Assembly (NCBI GenBank): GCA_030068075.1
Contig: CM057834.1
Span: 93,699,119 to 93,763,118, forward strand
From: Paguma larvata
Lineage: Eukaryota > Chordata > Mammalia > Carnivora > Viverridae
Reading direction: 5' to 3'
Length of the DNA stretch: 64,000 nt
A program made the translations under genes and the position numbers. Within the stretch, counting starts at the first letter, position 1, and each line of letters opens with the position of its first letter. The notes beneath the pieces were generated by a model that was not told the origin of the DNA, did no database searches, and worked only from the letters and a program-made list of their open reading frames with translations. Positions 1 through 10,500 of the stretch are shown here, one piece after another.

Positions 1-329
1 CGGTATTTGAACATGTGAATTCTGCAAAATGAAATCATGAACTGGTTTGCACATGGACCAAACCTCGTGTCCTCTCTGGGGGTAGGGCTTTGTCCACAAT
101 GGCCTGTCACATGATCCAGAAGCAAAACCACTCATACCTCCTCACAAACACAGTGTCCAGAGACATTAGCTGGATATAGGAATCGAGAATGGAATACGAA
201 AAGATGAGCAATTGGGAGAATGATGTGACATTTAATAAGCGTAAGACACACGGAAGCAGAAGGAACTAGGATGAGTTCAGCGTTAGATAGATAGCATTGG
301 GCGTGCTTCTATCACATCTGATGGGAGAG
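1..329. other. no recognised feature
   Basis: Mixed-complexity sequence with no open frame of note, no SINE or L1 signature and no simple repeat. I see nothing assignable here. Confidence 0.5.
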
Positions 330-620
330 ATCATGCAGAAGGAAGGGGTGCAGCTCTGGAGGTGGATGAGCTGAGGATGTCGATTAGCAGTCATCGATGC
401 ATGGATGGCCCTGGAAACCCTGTGTGTGGTTGACTGACTGTCTGAGAGGATCGTATGGAGAGACTGGAGGAAGACAGCTAGGACAGAGCCCTGAGGAATA
501 TGGATATTGAGGGCAAGGTAGAAAAGGGCACCTAAAAAGATACAGTGTCTATCGTGGAAATCAAAGATAAAATGGTCAACAGGTCAAATACTTCACCTAT
601 ATTATTAAAAAGAAATAGAA
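330..620 (-). repeat. probable L2 LINE fragment (reverse-transcriptase region)
   Basis: The run AGGACAGAGCCCTGAGGAA followed downstream by TGGTCAACAGGTCAAATA resembles the complement of the L2 ORF2 reverse-transcriptase segment. It is heavily diverged with gaps. The same L2 region appears in plus orientation near 40.3-40.6 kb. Low confidence because only short blocks match. Confidence 0.35.
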
Positions 621-789
621 TACTACACAGCGGCTAAAGAAAATACTATCAAGTGAGAAAAACATAAGGTAAAGATTAAGTTAATCTCAAATTTAACCCT
701 TCTCGTTTTGCAGACTGGCATGTTAAACTTCTCAGGAAAGAACAGGTGGTTTAACACCACTGAAGGGATTTCATGAATTTAGAGTGTGT

Positions 790-905
790 TGTAATTGACC
801 ATTTACAGTAGATGGAAAACCAAGGCTCAGGAAGGAGAAGTGGTTTGCCTGAAGTGACACCCACAGTAAATGGAAGGGCAGGACGTGAGTTAAAGATTCC
901 CAAGT
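790..905 (-). repeat. MIR SINE fragment
   Basis: The order ACAGTAGATGGAAAACCAAGG, AGTGGTTTGCCTGAAGTGAC, then AGTAAATGGAAGGGCAGGA follows the complement of the MIR core (dilution-type motif, AAGGTCACACAGC, AGTGGCAGAGC). Both ends are worn away. MIR is an ancient mammal-wide tRNA-derived SINE. Confidence 0.55.
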
Positions 906-1886
906 CTCAATATTTGTTTGGGGGAAAAATCATTAAGGCAAAAATGCAAGAGTTTACAAGAGTGAGAGTGCATTAACATTACTCAGACCATAATGATGAC
1001 ACGGAGTGCATAAGAAAAATCAATTGCTATAAAACAGAATAGGCAACTATGATATCCCAGCAGAAGTGGGGAAAGGAATTTGTTACCTGTTTGGGAGTGA
1101 TTGAAGTATTGTAAGGTCTGTGGAGAGGTAGAATAATGACTTTATATTCACCTTTTGTCATGCTGAGGGGTCCCTGTCACAGAAAATCACAGTCATCTAG
1201 GCCAGGGCTGATCATCCTTCTGAGCATTGTTTTAGGCATTGTTGTATACAGTGTAAGATAAAGAGTGTGACCTTCAGGTGTGATCTATAGCTATAACTGA
1301 AGACGGACAGCACTGATATGCAAGATAATGAAGAACACACAGTCCACCAAATGCACGTGGAAAGATGATTGTTTAATCATTAATATTATATATGAGGAAG
1401 TGTTTCATTTGGAGGATCATGAGTGCAAGAGGCATCATAGAAATCGCATGGTTAGGTTTTTGAAATTGAGAGGAATCATTATTGGTTTTATAAGCAATAA
1501 CAGATTTCATCGTGTCATCCCGGGAACAAAATTCATAAAAACTTTTTCATCTTGCTGTATGTCAGAAAACACTGAAATTTTGAGATGACTTACATGGATA
1601 TCCCCATACTCCTAATCTTTATGAACTCTATTACATGAAAAATCTTAAGACTTAATACTTCATACTTATAGAATATTTGCTATTAAAATGTGGTCTCTAA
1701 TTTTTTTGATATTGTACCCCAAGAGTAAAACATTTAGGTGAGATCAGAAAGGTTGCTCTCTAAGCATGACATTACCTAACCTGCCATCCAGTTGACTTCA
1801 ATGTCTCCCAGTGGGAGGGGCTGTTAATTTAAACCCAGATTCCATAGTCAAGAAGCATGTGACTCTGGAATGTCCTGGTAAATCAT
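906..1886. other. no recognised feature
   Basis: AT-rich unassigned sequence. An 86-codon open frame at 1328-1588 (+) has no recognisable domain and low-complexity AT-rich codon use, so I treat it as chance. Confidence 0.5.
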
Positions 1887-2099
1887 AATAGATAAGCAAA
1901 CTATGTCCTTCAGGCCACATACGACACGTTGCCTGTCAAGAAAGTTTCATTGGAACACCACCATGCCCATTCACTGCTTGTCTATGACAGCTTCATGCTA
2001 TAATGGCAGAGTTTAGTAATTGCAAAAGACAGAATATGGTACACAAGTATAATATATTTACTATCTGGCCTTTTAAGGAAAAAGTTTGTTGACCTCTCC
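1887..2099. mobile_element. non-autonomous hAT-Charlie-like DNA transposon, copy 1
   Basis: Internal blocks match a mammal-wide hAT element whose ends read CAGGGGTCGGCAAACT: AAGCAAACTATGTCC at the left, CATTGGAACACCACCATGCC and TGTCTATGACAGC inside, and AAAGTTTGTTGACCTCTCCC at the right. Terminal inverted repeats are degraded and no 8-bp target duplication is visible. Related copies lie at 23582-23812 (inverted) and 47262-47488. Confidence 0.75.
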
Positions 2100-3914
2100 C
2101 ATAAAGGAAGATATTCAAAAGTTTAATGAGGAGAGAATTTCTAAGTGAACATTTTATGTGCAACCTTTAGCCACACAAAAAAAGCTGTGGGTGGTGTTTT
2201 GACATGTTTTAGAACACTGAACCCTGGCAACATTATTGACATGGCAGGGCCCCGTACAATCCCTTTTCATGGGATTTGTCATCACCTGCCTGTATACATG
2301 GGTCTTCTGAAGTCTTACTAACTGAATACTACTTTCCCAGGCCTACTTGGCATTATGCAATTGTGTTAAATACTAGCACAATGTTTTCTGGGATACAGAG
2401 AGGTCCCTGCAAGGCTATATTGTGACAGAGAGGAAGAGAATGTAGACGACCCTGAGGTGAGATAGAAGGGATGTACTACTTACTGTACATGCCAGATAAA
2501 GGTCATCTTCTTCGGATTGTCTTTATTAATTAGGATTAAGAATAAAATTGTCACGAGCTCAGTAGGTGCAAAAATGCACGCCAGGTGCAACGGACTTCAG
2601 TGTTTTGTACCGGTAAAGATAACCACACTTGCAACGGGAGCTGTGACTGATGTCATTTTCTGAGTAAGTGATGATACCCTGTTGTCATCCTCCAGGATCC
2701 AGCAGGCCCCTGTGTTAGCTAAGGAGCTGCGTTACTCAGGATATGATGGGAATTAACACCCCGGTGGTTTCAGGTCTGTACGCTCAGCATTAATTTCTGA
2801 AATTCCTCCAGAAATGCATATCATTTTTGTTTATTCTGGGAAAAGCACTGTCCTTGATCTTTTCTACGGTAATAGCTGTCCCCCTTCCCCCCCCCCAAAA
2901 AAAAAAAACTATGAAGATTTTGACAGTTATGACGTGGGTTTTTCCAAAGTACTGGAAACTCAGTATCGTCTCTCTGGTCCACTGGACTCATTGCAAGATG
3001 GATTATTGGCAAGACTCCAAATACTTCTGCTTTCTACACTTCCCCACTCTGACTCAGGGACCAATGTGGGTGTTTTGAGTCCCTGAATGTTAGTGTCACC
3101 TGAGAGCCCACAGCTAGTGATTCCTCATGGAGCCAATACACAAAATGTTTGGTTGTCCTGCCGTAACCCATTTACCAGGAGAACCCATTAAGTCATCAGT
3201 GTTGGAATGAGGTCTGGAGATGTGGAAAGCTCTGTGGTACCAGCTGCAGGCCTTTCCTCTCTTCCCACTTTTCATTTTTAAACTCACCTTTTTTCTACTT
3301 TGTTAAAACATACTGTTTGTCGATCTGTATAGATTTTCGAAGGACAGGCACAGGAATTCCTATTTGTTGGAACTATTTTCCTTGAACTTCCAGAAATCTT
3401 CCAACATGCTTTTAAGTCACTCTTTCTAAGACAGGACTCCAGCACAGTATTTTAGGACAATACTTCCTTGTTTAAAAAATATCAGTTATTCCCTAAAGCA
3501 TAAAATCATGCCCATAATCCTTGTCTTGGCATTCTGTTTTCTCCATGGCTTTCTAAGGAAATTTCTACTTCATCTGAAGAAGTCTACCGGAAGGAACCAC
3601 ATGGTGTTTCAGTTTCTGTGATAACCTGGTTCTGGAATAATCTACCTATTGCTATTGCTCAGCTTCGCCCATCTTGTGGTTAACGTCTACTTCATATATT
3701 TAGTTTCTAGCCTTTCTTACAGACCAGTTATAGTTTCCTCTTTTTCCGTAGGAAATCTGGGCAAGGAATAGTTTATTTGTAGGTGATCTATTTATCATCC
3801 TTTTATACACTCATACACAGTAAGATGTTTTTCATTATCTCTCATTCTATGTGCATATAAACATGAATGTATGTTTAATTATTAGTATATACTAAAATAC
3901 TTATTTTTTCTTAA
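2100..3914. other. no recognised gene or repeat family
   Basis: Unassigned except for a short C-run followed by an A-run at 2880-2908. Small open frames at 2814-3086 (two frames, +) and 2821-3012 (-) overlap this homopolymer and look like chance. Confidence 0.45.
2880..2908. repeat. poly-C/poly-A homopolymer junction
   Basis: A C-run broken by TT is followed directly by twelve A residues. Length variation and sequencing error are both likely here. Confidence 0.8.
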
Positions 3915-3970
3915 CCCAGGCTATCAGGCTCCAGAGCCTGTGCTTTAACAATTATGCATACTGCCTATCC
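3915..3970 (-). repeat. MIR 5' (tRNA-like) fragment
   Basis: AGGCTCCAGAGCCTGTGCTT followed by AACAATTATGCATACTGCC is the complement of the MIR head (usually GGCTCCAGAGTCCGTGCTCTTAACCAC...ATGCTATACTGCC). Only the 5' end is recognisable. Confidence 0.6.
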
Positions 3971-4059
3971 ATGTGATGTCACTATTTTTTTCCATGCCAA
4001 TGGCACGCTTCAATAAATAAAAATGGCAGCCTTCCTGTAAAGTTTTGGCATTATATCAG

Positions 4060-4239
4060 ATTCCTTTATTCCAGGAAGCCATTATAAATTAATTATAGTA
4101 CTCATGGCAAAGCCCATCTCTTATCTCTGATTGCTCAACTTTAAGCTCAATAAGGAAAGGGTACATTTCTTAAATCTCTTTTTTGTCCATGTGCTTAGTA
4201 TAATGATTGCACATCAGAGGTATTTTATTTATATTTGTT
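4060..4239 (+). repeat. L2 LINE 3'-end fragment
   Basis: TTTAAGCTCAATAAGGAAAGGGTAC, TTTTTTGTCCATGTGCTTAG and TGATTGCACATCAGAGGTATT follow the order of the L2 3' end (ATGTAAGCTCCATGAGGGCAGGG, then TGCCTGGCACATAGTAGG). Diverged. Confidence 0.45.
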
Positions 4240-5134
4240 ATCAGGATGTTGATAATGATTTAAATTTGCTCAAAGCTAAAAGTTATCATACGGTTTCATC
4301 CAAATTCATCCTGTAAATTATCCTCCAAATATTTTTTTCTGAGTAAGTTTTAGCTCTTATTAATTCCACAACTGACTACTTTATTTCTTCATACCTGCCT
4401 TTCCTATCACCGGATCCCAAATGGGAAATCACAACCTCCTGTTCTTTAATTAGCTCCTTGTCCTAAAATCATAACACATTGTTTGATTTTTGTTAAAAGA
4501 CCAATGTCTTCAGAGTTGATAGTGGCCTGTCATGAATTATTAGCTTCCTTACAAATCGAGAAGAGGTGTATTTTACAGCTGATATCTTTTGTAAGAAAAA
4601 TGTGTGTATTTGACTTTACTAGTCACTGTAGTATGTGAGAGGTTTTTTTTTTTTAAGAGGTTAACTTTATAAAAATCACCAAGTAATTTAATTTTTTTAT
4701 ACAGAGATTTCAGAACCAGGCTCATTGTTATATAACTGGTTAGTAGTCTGTCCTTTCCAACGAATGGTACATGAGTGGTTTTCATCATATTTTTTTTTTT
4801 GAGGGAAAAAATAAGAGCTTCTTCTTTAGATCTTGGCAAAAAAGAATGCTAAGTCTCTTTAGGGAACAGATAACCCAAAATATTTATCTCGTTTCAAAAA
4901 TACACACAATGTTCGTAACAGTTGTTAACTGTCTGGTTGGAGAGCATTTAAAATTTTACTTAGTACTTTTTGTCTTACATTATTCATCTTTTCCCCCAAA
5001 AAAGAAAAAAGCGCAAATCATATTTATGATATGCATATAAAAATCGTTTCCGTTCATTAAATTGATATCCAAATAGTAGCTGTATTATATCCATATTCCA
5101 TTAATTCAGGATGTATCGATATTATCCTAAGATT
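4240..5134. other. no recognised feature
   Basis: AT-rich with several 8-11 bp T-runs. Open frames at 4573-4839 (-) and 4771-5040 (+) overlap antisense, lack domains and are rich in Lys/Phe from A/T runs; judged chance. Confidence 0.5.
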
Positions 5135-5149
5135 TGAAATGACACTGTA

Positions 5150-5362
5150 GGGGCGCCTGGGTGGCTCAGTCGGTTGAGCGTCCGACTTCGGCTCAGGTCA
5201 TGATCTCGCGGTCCGTGAGTTCGAGCCCCGCGTCGGGCTCTGTGCTGAGCGCTCAGAGCCTGGAGCCTGCTTCGGATTCTGTGTCTCCCTCTCTCTCTGC
5301 CCCTCCCCCACTCATACTCTGTCTCTCTCTGTCTCAAAAATAAATAAAAACATTAAAAAAAA
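5150..5362 (+). mobile_element. felid CAN-SINE (SINEC_Fc type), full-length, young
   Basis: The head GGGGCGCCTGGGTGGCTCAG carries tRNA-like pol III promoter boxes; TGGCTCAGTCGG is the A-box region and GGTCATGATCTCGCGG to GAGTTCGAGCC the B-box. A TC-rich middle and an AAAAATAAATAAAAAC tail follow. A perfect 15-bp target duplication, TGAAATGACACTGTA, flanks it (5135-5149 and 5363-5377). Intact CpGs and the perfect duplication indicate recent insertion. SINEs of this class move using L1 machinery. Confidence 0.97.
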
Positions 5363-5377
5363 TGAAATGACACTGTA

Positions 5378-6284
5378 AATCATATGGCCTGAGTGAAATC
5401 AGGAGATGGGTAACTAACATACGGTAGGGAATGATCCCTATCGCATTGTTGATAATCTGAGTTTTTCAAATAAATAGAATAAGGTGTAACATCTTAGAGT
5501 GTAACACTCCTTAGAGTGTTTATCTGGATATTCTTTTGGGGGAAATATATTATTGAGGAAAAAATATGCATTATTTTTCAGGATATATGAAATCCATGAA
5601 AAATCACAATGACATTCAATCCCCTTAAATGGTTAATCCTTAAGCAAAAGGGTCTCTGTTCTTTAGAAGTAGAAATAAACTTTAGAAGATATTGAGCTAA
5701 CGTCGTGCAGTTGCTTTTCAAAATCTACTCTGTGGAAGAGAAAACTCATCATATCCTGAGAGAGAACATTCCTTTTTCGAAATTGTGGTGTAGTTGTGTA
5801 GTTGTTACAAAGTTCTTTCACGGGTAAAACCAAAATGTGCTTCTTTCTAATTTTCTTTTATCTCTTTTCCAAAACATCAAAGAGCAAGCCTAGCACTTTC
5901 TTTTTGATCGGGGTAATTGCCAGTGTATGTGTCATTTTAAAGTGTGTTTAATGTGGCACGCAGACTGAGTCTAGTATTGTAGATATGGTCCTACCCAGTC
6001 AGAATGTAGCTGGGTATTCTGCCTTTCATTTATCTCCATATGATGTGTCTATTAACCCAGAATAAATTTGACTTAGATAATCTCAATGACAATATTCTAC
6101 TGTAAAGTTTCCCATAATTGTATACTCAGGCCAATGCAAACCCAATGCCTTGACCACTTACTCCAAATTACGTAATTCCTTTTTTGGAAAGTAAATCCAG
6201 CACTTCTCATAAAATCTATTAAACGTTATCTTATATTAGACAATCAAAAGTATTTTGATCATTTTGGTGGCTTCAGTGTGTGGT
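5378..6284. other. no recognised feature
   Basis: Unassigned AT-rich sequence with no open frame above 60 codons and no simple repeat. Confidence 0.5.
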
Positions 6285-6345
6285 AGAGGATCTAGCACAT
6301 ACTGGCTGCTCAATAAATATTTTTTGAATAAATATTGCTGAATTA
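6285..6345 (+). repeat. L2/MIR-type 3'-end fragment
   Basis: CTAGCACATACTGGCTGCTC then AATAAATATTTTTTGAATAAAT matches the shared 3' end of L2-type elements (GGCACATAGTAGGTGCTCAATAAATATTTGTTGAATG). Confidence 0.6.
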
Positions 6346-6504
6346 GCTATCTTTGAATTTTCTTTTAATATGTAATTTATTAGTGCTATTTTAATGGAGC
6401 CTTTATTGGAGGTTTTATAGGTATGATTGCAGGCTCCATTCAATTCTCTGATATAAATATCACACTAGACAAGGTCAAGGATAGGGCTTGGTAACAGTCC
6501 ATCA

Positions 6505-6625
6505 GGGACTCCGGAGGATTTCAATTAAATTCCACAAGCATTTATCAGTGCTAAATGTGTGGCAGGACTGTGTAGGCCGTAACAATATGTTGCCTTCAAA
6601 AAATCTGCAGGCTAGTGTGACATAG
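6505..6625 (-). repeat. L2 LINE 3'-end fragment
   Basis: AAGCATTTATCAGTGCTAAA, TGTGTGGCAGGACTGTGTAG and CTGCAGGCTAGTGTGACATAG follow the complement of the L2 3' end (AACAAATATTTATTGAGC, TGTGCCAGGCACTG, AGTCTAGTGGG). It lies 160 bp from an oppositely oriented L2-type fragment. Confidence 0.55.
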
Positions 6626-6884
6626 CCCTATTAATCAACGCTCATTGAGTACGGTGATTCAACTAGCTGTTAATTCATTTACCCATATCATCATTTATAT
6701 CTCATTTCCCCTTATAAAGCTCTTTGAGATAATTTGATGCATCAAGATAAACTATGTTTTTAGCATGTATATAATATGCCAACCTGAAAATGTTATACAA
6801 AAAAAGATACTCAGTTTGATTCTAATGATTCATTCCTGATGAAAACACAAGAGACTGTCTTGTTTGGCGTTAAAAAGGCCTGTG

Positions 6885-7030
6885 TTTTATCAGCTCCTTC
6901 AACCATTACCCTAGCGATCTTGGACAAGTTACTTAAAATTCCTAACCTGCATTCTTGTTTCACTCATAAGACCTAGATTCTAGCATAACATACCTTAGAG
7001 AATTGTTTGGCAGGTGAAATAAGATAATCA
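6885..7030 (+). repeat. MIR SINE fragment
   Basis: GATCTTGGACAAGTTACTTA is a clear MIR core (GACCTTGGGCAAGTTACTTA), followed by CTAACCTGCATTCTTGTTTC and a 3' part with AGGTGAAATAAGATAA. Confidence 0.7.
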
Positions 7031-7395
7031 ACTATCTCAGATCAGTTTCCTTGGGAAATAGATTCTGAGGCTCTGATATTTGCATACAAGAGGTTAATTG
7101 GAGAAACTTCTGGGAGTCAGCACCTTCAGGAGACTGAAGGATTGGTCAGGGAGCGATGTGGATTACTCTGTACTTGCAACAGAAGAGTCAGATGATTCCA
7201 CAGGGAGCTCTAGAGGTGGGATGTCTGCAGACGTCTCCATCAAAGCAGGCAAGGGGCGGAGGGGGGGTGGTGTCTTTGTACTACTCCCTGGTTATTTGGA
7301 TGCAAATAACCTCTCAGGAAGGAGGCCTGGCCTTGGATTAGCAATTTCCTTTGCTAGAGGGCAATACATCCATGAGAGAAGGATGCATCCATGAG
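7031..7395. repeat. unclassified ancient repeat, possibly LTR-derived
   Basis: GGAAATAGATTCTGAGGCTC, CAAGAGGTTAATTGG and GGGAGCGATGTGG resemble medium-reiterated LTR-like sequence, but I cannot name the family. A 98-codon open frame at 7098-7394 (+) spans it, with an overlapping 61-codon frame; neither shows a domain. A G-rich run (7255-7268) sits inside. Confidence 0.3.
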
Positions 7396-7525
7396 CTGCC
7401 AATAGTCAACACTGCTGCTACCACAGCCTATACTACGTGTACCAGGGTAATTATTGCAATGCCTGTTACACATTAACTGAGTAATGTGCATTAGTTATTA
7501 TTTGTATCGTAATTATTCTTTTATT

Positions 7526-7715
7526 TTTTTTTAATGTTTATTTTTTTTATTTTGAGAGAGAGAGCGCGAGCATGGAAGGGACTAAGAGAGAATCCCAGGA
7601 AGGTTCCATGCTCAGCTCAGAACCTGACACGGGGCTTGATCTCATGACCATGAGATCATGACCTGAGCTGAGATCAAGAGTCAGAAGTCAAAAGACTGAG
7701 GCACCCAATTACCCC
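7526..7715 (-). mobile_element. CAN-SINE, diverged
   Basis: Complement of the felid SINE: T-rich tail, GAGAGAGAGAGCGCGAG, CCATGAGATCATGACC and a decayed head (GGCACCCAATTACCCC). Flanked by the duplication TTATTCTTTTATT (7513-7525 and 7716-7728). Substitutions throughout indicate an older copy. Confidence 0.93.
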
Positions 7716-7854
7716 TTATTCTTTTATTTCTTAATTCTCTTATCTACTTACTTATTTAGATCTTCCATTCTGGAATTTTTAAAATCTTTTATTCAGAATA
7801 CTTTTCAGGTATTCTATTAATTTCATCAGTTTTCACTTTTCTGAGAAAATTGAG

Positions 7855-8390
7855 TTACCTTTAAAAAATTTATTGATTTATAATTGACCTATGATGAACC
7901 ACACATATTTAAAGAATACATATTGACATTTTCACGCACACACACAAACATACACATACACCTGTGAAACCATCACTATAATCACAAGAGTGAACATCTC
8001 CACCACTTTAAAAAAGATTCTTCATGCCCATTTGTAAATGATCTCTTCCTGCAGCTGATTCCCAAGTAGCAATTGATTTGTTTTCTGTCACTACAGATTA
8101 GTTTTCTCATTCTAAAATTTTATATAAATAAAATCATCCAGTATGTACTTTTTTTTGAATCTGGCTTGTTTTACTCAGCATAATTATTCTGAGATTCATT
8201 AATGTTACAGTGTCCACCAACAGTTCATTCCTTTTTATTGCTGAATGGTGTTCCATTGTATGGATATACTGGAATATGTTTGTCCCTTCACCTTTTTGTA
8301 GACATTTAGGTTGTTTCAAGTTTTTGGCTATTACAAATAAAGCTAGTATGAACATCCGGGTATAAGCTTTGTATGGATACATGCTCTTTT
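7855..8390 (-). mobile_element. ancient L1 (L1M) segment 1: 3' UTR and ORF2 C-terminus
   Basis: The 3' end of an old mammalian L1 in complement. A T-rich start (AAAAATTTATTGATTTATAA) is followed by the 3' UTR. A minus-strand open frame at 8134-8382 encodes YIHTMEHHSAIKRNELL, homologous to the last residues of L1 ORF2p. The copy resumes after SINE, MITE and microsatellite insertions and runs, with internal deletions, to about 13655. Confidence 0.88.
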
Positions 8391-8581
8391 TTTAAAAAAA
8401 AATTATTTTAGAGCAGAGCGGGGCAGAGAGAGTGAGAAAGAGAGAGAGAGAGAATCCCAAGCATGCTTTGCATCATCAGCACAGAGCCCAAAGTGGGGTT
8501 TGATCCCACGAACTGTGAGACCACAACTTGAGCTGTAATCAAGAGTAAGAAGCTTAACCAACTGCACCACCCAGGCGCCCC
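8391..8581 (-). mobile_element. CAN-SINE inserted in ancient L1
   Basis: Complement of the SINE from a T/A-rich tail to CACCACCCAGGCGCCCC. Flanks GATACATGCTCTTTT and GATGCACGCTTTTATT form an imperfect target duplication, and the L1 sequence reads through across it. Confidence 0.93.
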
Positions 8582-8657
8582 TTGATGCACGCTTTTATTT
8601 CTCTTGGGACAATCTCTAGCACTGGAACCGTTTGGTCAGATACGTGATTTGCAAATA
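8582..8657 (-). mobile_element. ancient L1 segment 2
   Basis: TTATTTCTCTTGGGACAATC and AGCACTGGAACCGTTTGGTC match the complement of L1 ORF2 near its C-terminus (TTTCTCTTGGGTATATACC, GGAATTGCTGGGTC). It joins the segments on either side. Confidence 0.8.
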
Positions 8658-8895
8658 CAGTAAAACCTTGGCTTGTGAGCATAATTCATCTGGAAACCTG
8701 CTTGCCATCCAAAGCACTTGTCTATCAAAGCAAATTTCAAGAACTGTTGGCTCAGTTGTGATCATGTGACATTGGCATCATGTACTACTCACATTTCAAG
8801 ACATCTCTCGTTTATCAAGTTATAATTTATTAGATATATTTCTCGTCTTGTGGGACACACACAGAACAAGTTACTCACAATCCAAGGGTTTCCTA
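8658..8895. mobile_element. Tigger-like (Tc1/mariner) MITE, internally deleted copy
   Basis: Begins CAGTAAAACCTTGG and ends in a degraded inverted copy (CCAAGGGTTTCCTA), with TA on both sides (8656-8657 and 8896-8897), the target duplication of Tc1/mariner elements. The first ~85 bp and last ~150 bp match the 801-bp copy at 25696-26496; the middle ~560 bp are missing. No transposase frame is present, so it was mobilised in trans. The family name is not certain. Confidence 0.85.
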
Positions 8896-9795
8896 TATTT
8901 TCTTCAGGTCTGCAGTTTCTCTTCTCATTCCATTAACAATGTCTCTTGAAAAGTAGAAATTCTTAAAATTTTGTTCGTGACCTCTTGTTTTTCAGCTTTT
9001 GTGGACCATGCTTTTGTTGTGGTATCTAAGGAATTTTTGCCTAACCCAAGGTCACAAAAATTTTCTACTATGTTTTTGACTAGGTGTTTTAAAGTTTTAG
9101 ATTTTATAGTTAGGTGTGATGCATTTTGAATTAGTTTTTTCGGATGGCATAAAGTATGGATTGAAGTCATTTTTTTCCCCTATAGACATCCAATTACTCC
9201 AGCCACACTGATTAAAAAGACCATTGTTTTTTGACAGAATTTGCCACTGCTCTTTTGTCAAAAATCAAGTCATCGAATATGTGGACACCCATTTATAGAT
9301 GGTTTAGTTGATTGAATGTTTTTCTACAAAATAAAATAGCCATGCATTATTCAGGTTATATTTTCTTCATGAGTGAGATTTTGGTAGTGCATACCTTTCA
9401 AGAAATTTTTCATTTCATTTAAGGTGACAATTACCAGCATAAAATTGTTCAAAATTGTCATTTAATTTCCTTTCCTATATATAGTATCTGTGGTAGTGGC
9501 ACCTTTCTCATTTTTGTTATTGATAGTTATATCTTCTAGCTTCTTTGTCCTGATCCTGGTTACTATATCTACTCTATTGATTATCCCAGCATAAAAGCTT
9601 TTTGTTTTATCTGTTTCCTTCAGCATTTTTCTGTTTTCCATTTCAGCGTTTACTGTTTTCTGCTCTGGTTTTTATTTTATTTCTTGGATTTTCTTTGAGA
9701 TAAATTGGTCTTTTAGTCTCTTCAAGTGGAAATCAAGATAATTGATTTGAGACCTTCTTTCTTTTCCAATATAGGCATTTTGTGGTTTAAATTTC
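8896..9795 (-). mobile_element. ancient L1 segment 3: ORF2
   Basis: Complement of L1 ORF2. The 81-codon frame at 8925-9170 (-) and blocks such as CTAACCCAAGGTCACAAAAA and TTTGTCAAAAATCAAGTCAT match the C-terminal third. From about 9470 the match jumps to the middle of ORF2 (TTTATCTGTTTCCTTCAGC, TTGATTTGAGACCTTC), so an internal deletion lies near 9300-9470. Many stops and indels. Confidence 0.85.
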
Positions 9796-9816
9796 TTTTC
9801 TTTTCCATGTTGTTTT

Positions 9817-10026
9817 CTTTTTTTCTTCCTTCCTCCCTCCCTCCCTCCCTTCCTTCCTTCTTTCCTTCCTTCCTTCTTTCCTTCCTTCCTTCCTTTCTTC
9901 CTTCCTTCCTTCCTCCCTCCCTCCCTCCATTCTTTCCTTCCTTCCTTCCTTCCTTCTTTCTTTTTCTTTTTACTTTCTTTCTTTTTCTTTTTTCTTTCTT
10001 TCTTTCCTTCTTTCTTTCTTTCTTTC

Positions 10027-10091
<65 letters not shown>

Positions 10092-10129
10092 TTTCTTTCT
10101 TTCTTTCCCTCTCTCTCTCTCTCTCTTTT
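9817..10129. repeat. compound pyrimidine microsatellite (CCTT/CTTT/CT)n
   Basis: About 310 bp of nearly pure pyrimidine on the plus strand. Blocks of CCTT, CCCT, CTTT and finally CT stop at the tail of a minus-strand SINE. This suggests growth from the SINE's A-rich/GA tail. The 159-codon (+) and 72-codon (-) frames here are repeat translations. Confidence 0.95.
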
Positions 10130-10310
10130 AGAAAGATTGAGAGCTCAATTGGGGAAAAGGCAGAGAGAGAGGAGAGAAAGAATCCCAAACAGGTTCCATG
10201 CTTAGTGAAAGCCTGATGCAGGCCTGAGTTCCACGACCAACCATGAGATCATGACCCGAGCTGAAACCAAGAGTCAGATGCTTAACAGACTAAGCCATCC
10301 AGGTGTCCCT
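10130..10310 (-). mobile_element. CAN-SINE
   Basis: Complement of the SINE: GGCAGAGAGAGAGGAGAGAA, AACCATGAGATCATGACCCG, then AAGCCATCCAGGTGTCCCT. It lies directly at the 3' (tail) end of a carnivore L1 3' UTR fragment, with the pyrimidine microsatellite beyond its own tail, so it probably entered the L1 A-tail. Confidence 0.92.
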
Positions 10311-10500
10311 CAAGATTTATTGAATCCCAGTTAGTTAACATGCTCTGTAATATTAGTTTCAAGTGTACAGTATAGTGATTCAACACTTCCATACACCAGG
10401 TGCTCATCACGACAAGTGCGCATCTTAGTCCCCGTCACCTGTTAACTCATTCCTCCCCCAACCCTGCCCACCTCCCATCTGGTGACCGTCAGTGTGTTCT
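10311..10500 (-). mobile_element. carnivore L1 3' UTR fragment
   Basis: CAGTTAGTTAACATGCTCTG, AAGTGTACAGTATAGTGATT and CACCAGGTGCTCATCACGAC match, in complement, the 3' UTR of carnivore L1s, including the C-rich CACCTCCCATCTGGTGACC block. It is a 5'-truncated insertion of about 190 bp into the ancient L1; the host L1 resumes at GTACTGTTTTAGCTC. Confidence 0.85.

Noticed and set aside
5150..5240. Possible tRNA gene
   Set aside because: The tRNA-like boxes are the head of a CAN-SINE; no cloverleaf with proper anticodon and acceptor stem, and the SINE body follows.
9726..10205. 159-codon plus-strand open frame
   Set aside because: Translation of the CCTT/CTTT microsatellite (Ser/Phe/Leu/Pro repeats) plus SINE; no real protein features.
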